64,000 nucleotides of DNA from Vigna angularis (taxonomy: Eukaryota; Streptophyta; Magnoliopsida; Fabales; Fabaceae): contig NC_068975.1 of assembly GCF_016808095.1 (NCBI RefSeq), forward strand, positions 868,001-932,000, given 5' to 3'. Of the stretch, positions 57,001 to 64,000 are shown one piece after another. Under the pieces are notes generated by a model. It saw nothing but the letters and a program-made list of their open reading frames with translations, was not told the DNA's origin and ran no database searches. Both the position numbers and the translations under genes were made by a program. Positions within the stretch are counted from its first letter, which is position 1. Each line of letters begins with the position of its first letter.

Positions 57001-57566
57001 AAAACTAAAGAATGTGAGACTTGACAGACATTCAAGTCTGGACGGCCGCCCCTAAGGGTGTTTTAAGTCTCACATCTCTTAATTGTTCCACTTCTAAAGG
57101 GTATATAAGTTACCTAACTAATATAAAGAGCAAAAGTAAAACTATAAAAATACAAGCCACCAAACCTACTTTACTCTTTTTGTATAAAGGAGCCATTGTC
57201 ATTCTTTTGATTCTCTTTTGCCCGGTTGATGATCACATCAATTTTCCTCCTACCTTTTTCAATCCGAGTTATTAGACTAATGATTTCTCTTCACTCAGAT
57301 TTTCATTTGTTGAGTTTTCACTGTACTACTACTCACTAAAAGTAAAAAAACAATGAAAAAGTTCATGTATATACAAATCGTGGATGTACCTGTATCACCC
57401 ATATTTATAAAGAGGAGTATTATGGTATTTTCCTACAACTACAGGTGTATGAAAAAAACTATTCGTGTATAAAGAAGCATAAACCTTACAATATATAATC
57501 GAGGTAAAGAGTTCCTTCGCGTCCTTCAATTTATATAATTATTAACTTTTCATTTCAATTTGAAGG
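57001..57566 (+). promoter_or_regulatory. Upstream region of the glucose transporter gene
   Basis: Contains a 10 bp inverted repeat TGTGAGACTT / AAGTCTCACA (57013-57022, 57065-57074) of unknown role and AT-rich sequence before ATG 57567, including TTTATATAATTATT near 57530. No confident promoter element. Confidence 0.35.
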
Positions 57567-58642
57567 ATGAATTCCCTTCATTCGGTTTCAGCAGCGATTG
57601 TCTATACTCAATGCGACCCAATTCGCAAACCCCTTTCCTTCTACAAAGCCAAAACCAAACCTCACAATCTCAGTTGCTCCTTTCGCCACCCTTCTAATAA
57701 GCTAAGAGTTTCAGCCCTCAAAAGCGACCCGCCCGAGTCGCATCACACTCGTAACTTTGCCGATGACGAAAGAGCAGAGAAATTCCCATTGCGTCAAAAA
57801 GATGCAAATTTTGATTCGGGATGGTTGCCTGCATTTCCCCACGTTCTTGTTGCTTCCATGTCCAATTTTATATTTGGGTATCACATTGGGTCAGTTTTTG
57901 CTTCTATTTTTCTCTCATTTTTTTTGGTTTAACTACCGCCTTACTGCAACTTCACCTTTCATTCTGTGCTGGGAGGATTGATAAATACCTAACATCTGTG
58001 CTGTGATGAGAATGTAACTGGTGTGATTTCTATCAACAAAATAATTCTTTATTTCCTTACATAGTTCAATTGTTTTTAAACATAGTCATGTGAGATAAAA
58101 AAATCTTACAGTGAAGTTACAAGACGATTTGATGAGCAAAATTTTGAGCGGAGTGTGGATTTGAACTAAATAGTTCAGTAGTTATAATCAAAATTCAAAA
58201 AAGCTGGTTGAATGTGTTTCATTGAGGTTGTGAAAGTAAAGCCAGGATGATATTCATTCTCTTAAAGCAAGAATAGATAATTAATGTGGACAGATTATGC
58301 TGTAGCTAAGTATTTGCTAATCTTTTATGTGATAAGTTCAGAATAGCATGATTAGTTTTTAAAACTACATGGTGACTGGATTTGAGTTTCTAGCTTCTAG
58401 TAATGTTTGAATCATTTCAAACTTGATTGCATATTTTACAGAGTCATGAATGGTCCTATTGTTTCCATTGCTCGGGAGCTTGGTTTTGAAGGAAACTCTT
58501 TGATCGAGGGACTCGTGGTCAGTATATTTATTGCTGGTGCATTTATAGGGAGCATAAGTTCTGGTTCGTTGGTGGATAGACTTGGTTGTCGGCTCACATT
58601 TCAGATTGATAGCATACCCTTAATCCTTGGGGCAATAATAAG
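57567..58642 (+). CDS. Plastidic glucose transporter 1-like, first two exons only
   Basis: Exon 1, 57567-57889; exon 2, 58442-58642. GG|GTCAGT splices to TTTTACAG|A, restoring Gly and giving FGYHIGVMNGPIVSIARELGF, the conserved start of the sugar-porter (major facilitator) fold in the Arabidopsis At1g05030 family. The first 75 or so residues are Ser/Thr/basic-rich and fit a chloroplast transit peptide; the family exports or imports hexoses across the plastid inner envelope. Exon 2 holds membrane helix 2 (EGLVVSIFIAGAFIGSISSG) and LVDRLGCRLTFQI, a variant of the usual G-R-R/K loop. The exon ends at a good donor (AAG|GTAGTG). The remaining ten helices are not found up to 64000, so the gene either continues past a transposon-filled intron or is truncated. 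Confidence 0.85.
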
Positions 58643-59660
58643 GTAGTGTACATGGTTGATGATATCTTTAATAACTTCATTTCTTCTTGTGGATCTTGAC
58701 ATTGTCCTGCTTTTATATAAAGATTTTGAGAATGAATCCTTTTAACTGAGTAACACTCTACAGTGTTAAGGTTCTAGACAACAAAAGCATCTTATAATAT
58801 GATTTTTAAAACTAATTAATTATTTGCATGGTTTTAAGATGCATAGTTGTTTTTACGTAGATGTCCTGTGCTTCATAAAGTAACGACTGTTGTTTAATAG
58901 GATTTAAACTATTTTCCCAAACTATCAAAAGTCCTACTTAGTGCTTGGTAAGGGCCAGTTTTATAGGGATATAATTGCATTTTCATTTTATGTTTCAAAA
59001 GCTGTCTCCCTTAGCTTTTGATTACAAGGTTGTTGTCCCCAAAACAAGTTATTTTAAGCATTAACTTACAACATTGTTATGGCACCTTCTGTTTTGTATA
59101 TTCGATCGAATTCAAAAATTTTCATGTGCAGAAGTATGTGACTAAACAACATTGCTAGCTTTATAGAAAATTAAAATAAATTTGTTGGCATGTTTGAAAA
59201 AGATTTAGAGTTCCAAATCAATCTCTCTTCTCATTTTTTGTAATTTCCTACTAAATTTAACCGCTTTTGTTAGATTTCTCCTAATAGAGCTCCTATTTCT
59301 TGGTTTAATTCATCTCAATGAAAGTGGTAGACTTTAGTTGTTTGACAATCACTATCTTGTTGGTTGTTGGCTTTATGCATTTCTAAAATTTCTCATAATT
59401 AAACTTTCTTCAGCTATCTTAAATGGGGAAGGATTGAAATTTACTTAATGCGACACAAGCTTTTTTTTTTCCAAATCCACTGTATTGATAAGTTAAATGA
59501 GTACACTGCTTCTTTTTATCTATTTTAATTATAGAAACAAGGAGCGTTCCTATCTAATAAAGAATATCTAAATTATATATGAATTATTAGAAACATTTTT
59601 ATTTATTCCTGTACCTATCTTTATTATTATAGGAAATCAAATCTCCTATATTGATTGTAT
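58643..59660. other. Intron 2 of the transporter gene, AT-rich
   Basis: No exon or repeat boundary recognised. Confidence 0.45.
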
Positions 59661-59664
59661 TGAT

Positions 59665-60076
59665 TCAATTATCTCGTATAAATAAAACATGTGTTGTCTT
59701 AGAAGTACAAGGTTTCAGCTCAATGTCTTTCTCTTCCCTACAGTTTAACATGGTAGTTTTTTCAAAAGTGTCTTGGCCAGGTAGATCCACTGTCTTTTGA
59801 AGGACTTTTTTTCTCTGTTTTTTTGGTGAAGTTTTCTCAGGTTCACATTGTTCTAGTGCTGCCTCTGGCAAGAGGTTTTGGCAGGGTTTGGATCACGCTG
59901 CACTGATCTATCCAACCATCAAATGCGACATGAAAAACCCATCCACGTGCCTTCACATGCATCTTCTGTCCCGTTCCAAATGTAACTCTGATCAGTGTGT
60001 AGCTGTGCGTGCAACACTTGACAACTGACCAACCTACATTCGGGCCGCCTCCTCCATGCGTTTCTACCCATTTCAT
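59665..60076 (-). pseudogene. Unrecognised frameshifted coding remnant
   Basis: Two overlapping minus-strand frames, 60076-59843 and 59871-59665, read on from each other across one frameshift near 59865. The first is Gly/Trp/Val-rich (ETHGGGGPNVGW, GWVFHVAFDGW); the second is Lys/Glu-rich. Base composition is less AT-rich than the surroundings, which suggests real former coding sequence, probably a transposon protein. I do not recognise the family. Confidence 0.4.
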
Positions 60077-60999
60077 GGTGGCTCCATAAGAGTTTGTTTG
60101 ACAGTCTGATATGCTTTTCTCTCTCGGATTATTTTGTTAATATTATTTTTCTAGATCTAAAAAAACTGTCTTCCAACGTTATATTAATATCTTGAACAAA
60201 GTAAGGTCACATCACTCAAGATATCAAGCAAACCATGAAATCACATATAAAGGGGTATTATTGCTAATGATCACATCATGCAACAATCATATTCTTTGAA
60301 GTCTATACATGAACCAAAGTACCAAAGCTCATCATTGAAATATACAACGAAATAAAGATTTGAAAAAGATAAAACTGTATGAGAGAAAAGAGTTTTATTG
60401 AATTATTCATTGAAAAAGAACTTAAACCTCCATATATAGAGAACTCTAACCCTAAAGTAATGACTACAGAGGGATCTTTAGAATCTTCCAACAACATAAT
60501 TGTAATTATAACAATGCCTTATTGTAATCTCTCAAAATATTTTCTACTGAATCAACATATAGTATTCTAATCTTGAGTATGATTTGTTCTTTGCGGGAAG
60601 TGTGAAAACTCTGTGCTCTTCATTATGTGAAGTTACCCACCTGGGAGAAATATTACTATATCCTCCCTTTGAGAGTAGTCTTATTTATCATCTATCATTT
60701 ACTCAAGTTCTTAGTCTCAAGTGGAGATTGAGAAGAGATAACAAGGAGTGGTCTATGTACTCAATTTTAATCAAGTTTTTATTAGTGGAATCCTTTGAGC
60801 AGTTTCTTATAGGAGAGCAGGCGTAGCATATAGTAGTATAATCTGTTGTTTTGCTTCTGTTTATCTGTTAGATGTTTCACTAGCACGTGAAAAGGAGTAT
60901 CAAACTTTATTCAAGCTCCCTTTTAGAGCTAACTTGTCTTCACATGGAGGCGTATACTTTGTCTGCAAGGAAAAAAAAATACTACTTTTTCATCATATA
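60077..60999. other. Repeat-rich non-coding stretch
   Basis: Contains LTR-like AT-rich sequence (a TATATATAGAG at about 60434) but no boundaries or coding motifs I can defend. Confidence 0.4.
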
Positions 61000-61400
61000 G
61001 TAATAACTCAAGATGCTTTCGCATAGGTAGTTCTAAAAGTCGTCCAAAATGCGAACATTGCCATTGTATTTGACATATCATTGATGGGTGTTGGAAGCTG
61101 CATGGGAAACCCCTTTGTTCACCATATTGCCCAAACATCTACTGTTGGAACAAATGGTGTGCGACATGCCTATCTACTAGTGACACTACTTTGGTGGCAC
61201 ACATTGGTCATTTATTTGTTTGTCTCTCTCAATCCACTTCTCTTGGACCTTGGGTCATTGACTTTGGTGCTGATAAGTGTTTATGTGTGCATTAACTTGA
61301 AATCCTCTAAGAACTTCATTAGTGTTTACGTGTGCATTAACTTGAAATCCTCTAAGAACTTAATAAGTGTTTATGTGTGCTGATTAGTTTGAGGAATTCA
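61000..61400 (+). pseudogene. Copia gag-protease fragment with 45 bp tandem repeat
   Basis: The plus strand decodes to a zinc knuckle (KCEHCHC...H...CWKLHGKP, with a stop) and then PWVIDFGADKC, where copia proteases have DSGA. At 61276-61380 a 45 bp unit (SVYVCINLKSSKN) is repeated 2.3 times directly after the protease motif. Non-functional. Confidence 0.7.
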
Positions 61401-62337
61401 AAAAGACAAAGAAACTCAAAGATGCTCACCACTAAACATGAATTTTATCCATGAGATTATGAAGAACAAAAAAACTTGAAGACAAGAAAGTAAAAGATAT
61501 TGGCAGAAATAGAAATGAGAAAACAGAAAGAAAAGATGAGAAGACTTAGGAGATGGAAAACGGTGCACAGCTTGAAGAAGAGGAAGATGACTCCATGCTT
61601 CTCCAACATAAGCTCCAAGTGAATAATCACCACTTGACTTCTTAGAATCAAGATAAGACCCAACAGAACTTCCTTTACACTCAACGTGATGAGAATTCTC
61701 TCTCAAAATTCAATGTCAAAAGTATTTTATAGGAGAGGAAGCATGGCTAATTATAGGAAAAGACATCTTCTATTGCAAATGTGAATGTAAGAGAAATTAA
61801 ATGCAAATCTTAGTCTAATGATCCTTGGATGAAATGGAAGGAGGGAAATTTGAATTTTAAAAATTCAAACTCCTTTGGTTTAATATATCTCTCCATCACC
61901 ATTAGTATGTGCATCAATGGTGTTCCTATGTTGATGATTCATACACAACTAAGAAATCCTGTTTTGCAAAATTGAAGAATATAGTACTACATTTAAAACA
62001 TTTGTGTAGTTTAAAGTGAGTTAGGAAAACATATTCGTTAGTGTTTCCTAATACGCTTAATAAACAAGCTTTGACTCTTTGGTTCACTTTGATATTTGGG
62101 ATCCTCCCTCCATTATTATTCTTTGTTTCAAATATTTGTTACCTTTATTGATGATTATATTATATTACCTTAATGTAACTTGTTTTGAAATCACCTTTGT
62201 AGTAAGTGTAGTAAGTTAAGTTTTAAACATCCCTTGTCAAGACCATTTGGATATAGTTGTATGAATCTTAAAGTATACTATTAAGAATGCTCTTGGCAAA
62301 GACATTATTTAGGAGGATAAGACTTGAAAAAGAGAAT
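61401..62337. other. Non-coding, LTR-like stretch
   Basis: Minus-strand frames 61416-61706 are low-complexity. Possibly the LTR or leader of a copia element. No clear ends. Confidence 0.35.
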
Positions 62338-62540
62338 GACTTCATTATTTTGATTCATATCAATTACATTCTCCTTACCTCTGTTTGTAGCAATCCAATC
62401 TTCTAAAAAAGGGAAATAAGGAAACAATATACTGAAAAATAATCTAGAAGATCCTACAAATATTTTCTCTGATTAGGAAAATTCTATAGATATTTTCTCT
62501 AATTAAGAAAATTCTATTGATATTTTCTCTAATTACAACA
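62338..62540 (-). repeat. Copia 3' LTR with 30 bp tandem repeats
   Basis: On the minus strand it starts TGTTGTAATTAG right after the polypurine tract TTGAGGGGGAG. At 62461-62535 a 30 bp unit starting TATTTTCTCT is repeated 2.5 times. The left end is approximate. Confidence 0.6.
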
Positions 62541-63185
62541 CTCCCCCTCAAGTTGGTACATGAATATCAATCATTCTCAACTTGTCTACAAGATCTTGAA
62601 TCTACCTAGAGGGGACCCTTTCGTAAAAATAGCTGCTATCTGAAGTTCTGTAGGAACATGAGTTGTAATTACAAAGCCTCTATCTAGATTATCTTTGATG
62701 AAATGTCTGTCAATCTCAATGTGTTTGGTCCTGTCATGTTGTATTGGATTATGGGCAATGTTCATGGCAGACTTGTTGCACAATGTAGTTGCACAAGGTT
62801 TTCCACCTTGACTTTGAGGTCATCCAAAATGATTTTCATCCAGAGTCTTTCACAGATTCCTTGAGCAAGAGCTCGGAATTCAACTTCTACACTAGAACGA
62901 GATACTCTATCTTGCTTTTTGGTCCTTTACGTTACTAGACTATCTCCAAGAAACACACAATACCCAAAAGTAGATTTTGTGTTAGTAATAGAACCTGTAT
63001 TGTCAACATCAGTATATATTTTCATAGTCAATGTATCTTCCCTTTTGAATAATAGCCCATTTCCTGGACTTGACTTCAAGTATTGGTGAATTTTGTCAAC
63101 TGCATAAATTGGATCATGCATAAATTGGCTCACTACACTAAATGCATAAGCAATGTTTGGTCTTGTGTGAGATAGATAAATCAAT
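62541..63185 (-). pseudogene. Ty1/copia RNase H and polyprotein end, minus strand
   Basis: 63184-62927 reads MIYLSHTRPNIAYAFSVVSQ, then YLKSSPGNGLLFKR and STFGYCVFLG, the copia RNase H signature. After a break, 62783-62586 reads NKSAMNIAHNP, RTKHIEIDRHFIK and IFTKG, the classical end. The frame is interrupted between the blocks near 62800-62920. RT and upstream parts are missing because another LTR abuts at 63186. Confidence 0.85.
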
Positions 63186-63730
63186 TTTCCTACGAATCTT
63201 TTTTTCCTAAAACTCTAAAACACACCTATATATACAAGCTTCCCAACAACATAACTACTTACAAATTTTACAAATGTTTTAATTAAAACAATTAGCTCTA
63301 TTTTCCTTTTCCTTTGTTTTTTCTTTAATAGACCTTCATAATATGAGGTCGTCCTAACAATACCCGACCCATCAGGATTGACCTTGTTCTCAAGGTAGAA
63401 TTATGGGAAAAGTTCAGCGATTACAAAGTTCCTCCATTTTTGTGCTCGTTTCTTCCTCATGCCCTTCTATTAACATCAGTTAGTTGAGTTGTTTGTTCTT
63501 GCAAAGAAGATTCTGCTATATTTTTAATCACAGAGAAAACATCCTCTTTTTTTGATCTTTTCTTGAAGCTCTGATTGTGTCAACCTTTTAAAGTTGCCTT
63601 TGTTGTGGCCATCACTGGTAGCCTTTACCTCATTACTGCCCTAGCTGGACCAGATTGAGAAAAAGAATTTGCTTCTGCTACTATATTGGGTTGTGCTGAA
63701 TTAGCCACTGCCATTGATCTTGGAGGTTCT
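63186..63730 (-). mobile_element. 3' end of a gypsy-like element related to element A
   Basis: A truncated LTR (63186-63359) begins TGTTAGGACGACC on the minus strand and contains TATATATAGG. It is preceded by ACCTTGAGAACAAGGTC, the same terminal sequence type as element A. The internal part runs to 63730, where a TRIM interrupts it. Confidence 0.55.
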
Positions 63731-64000
63731 TGTTAAGAAGTGGACTTTAAGCCTAACTCAACCCCAAAAAACCGGCTTGTATGGTGAGGTTTGCACCCGA
63801 CTTATATATTAAAATTTGGTCTTATCTCTAGTCGATGTGGGACTTCCAACACACCCCCTTCACGCCGAGGTATAGACATCTCGAGCGTGAGAGTAGAATT
63901 AATGGGTGGTTCGATAGTAGCCCGACAACGGATAGAATAGAATGCCCACATAGATCTCGCTAGGAAAGGCTCCAACGTGGCTCTGATACCATGTTAAGAA
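63731..64000 (-). mobile_element. TRIM, second copy, cut by the window end
   Basis: The left LTR 63731-63851 starts TGTTAAGAAGTGG and ends CTTCCAACA. Non-coding middle, then the primer site (complement TGGTATCAGA at 63982-63991) and the first bases of the right LTR at 63992. Same family as 2960-3346. Confidence 0.85.

Overview
This 64 kb window is plant nuclear DNA: genes broken up by long AT-rich introns, Ty1/copia and Ty3/gypsy LTR retrotransposons nested in one another, TRIM-like mini-elements, and no rRNA, tRNA or CRISPR that I can see. The miniature LTR elements and overall repeat style resemble phaseoloid legumes (soybean/bean/cowpea relatives), but that is pattern recognition, not a search result.

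Left part (1-16.9 kb). Retroelement relics fill 1-4.8 kb: a small gypsy-like element on the minus strand, copia LTR and reverse-transcriptase fragments, and a TRIM with both LTRs. A plus-strand FAM91A1-like vesicle-tethering gene occupies 4.84-13.87 kb. Its first exons are not visible. Its large 5.5 kb intron holds a chromovirus (6398-10038, TSD GCTCT) nested in the LTR of a second gypsy-like element, and a 93 bp (TA)n microsatellite. Further copia and gypsy relics follow to 16.9 kb.

Centre (16.95-56.04 kb). This is a head-to-tail array of four almost identical units of 8,820-8,823 bp. It contains five LTRs of 2,762 bp (TG...CA) that belong to a minus-strand Tat/Athila-like gypsy family. The array is inserted with TSD AGTAT inside the LTR of a related element. 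Each unit carries an LTR, about 1,043 bp of host flank (the outer LTR), and a truncated internal region with a primer binding site and an intact 413-codon gag. No reverse transcriptase, integrase or protease is present, so these are gag-only, non-autonomous elements.

On the opposite strand, tail-to-tail with gag, every unit also carries an intact spliced gene. It has a TATA box, a 5'UTR intron with consensus splice sites, a second intron, and a predicted 150-residue protein with a WUSCHEL/WOX-type homeodomain and a C-terminal LxLxP (EAR-like) motif. This retroelement-borne homeodomain gene, present four times, is the most striking feature of the window. Upstream of it lie three consecutive stem-loops with similar 8-nt loops, and a pair of identical-spacing ACTGT-N4-ACAGT palindromes.

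Right part (56.04-64 kb). After a copia-like relic comes the 5' end of a plastidic glucose transporter gene (two exons, 57567-58642). Its downstream exons are not visible in the remaining 5.3 kb, which is filled with copia and gypsy fragments and a second TRIM cut by the window end.

The two host genes have no obvious functional link. The retroelement units are the organising feature, and their structure indicates genomic tandem duplication after insertion rather than repeated transposition.
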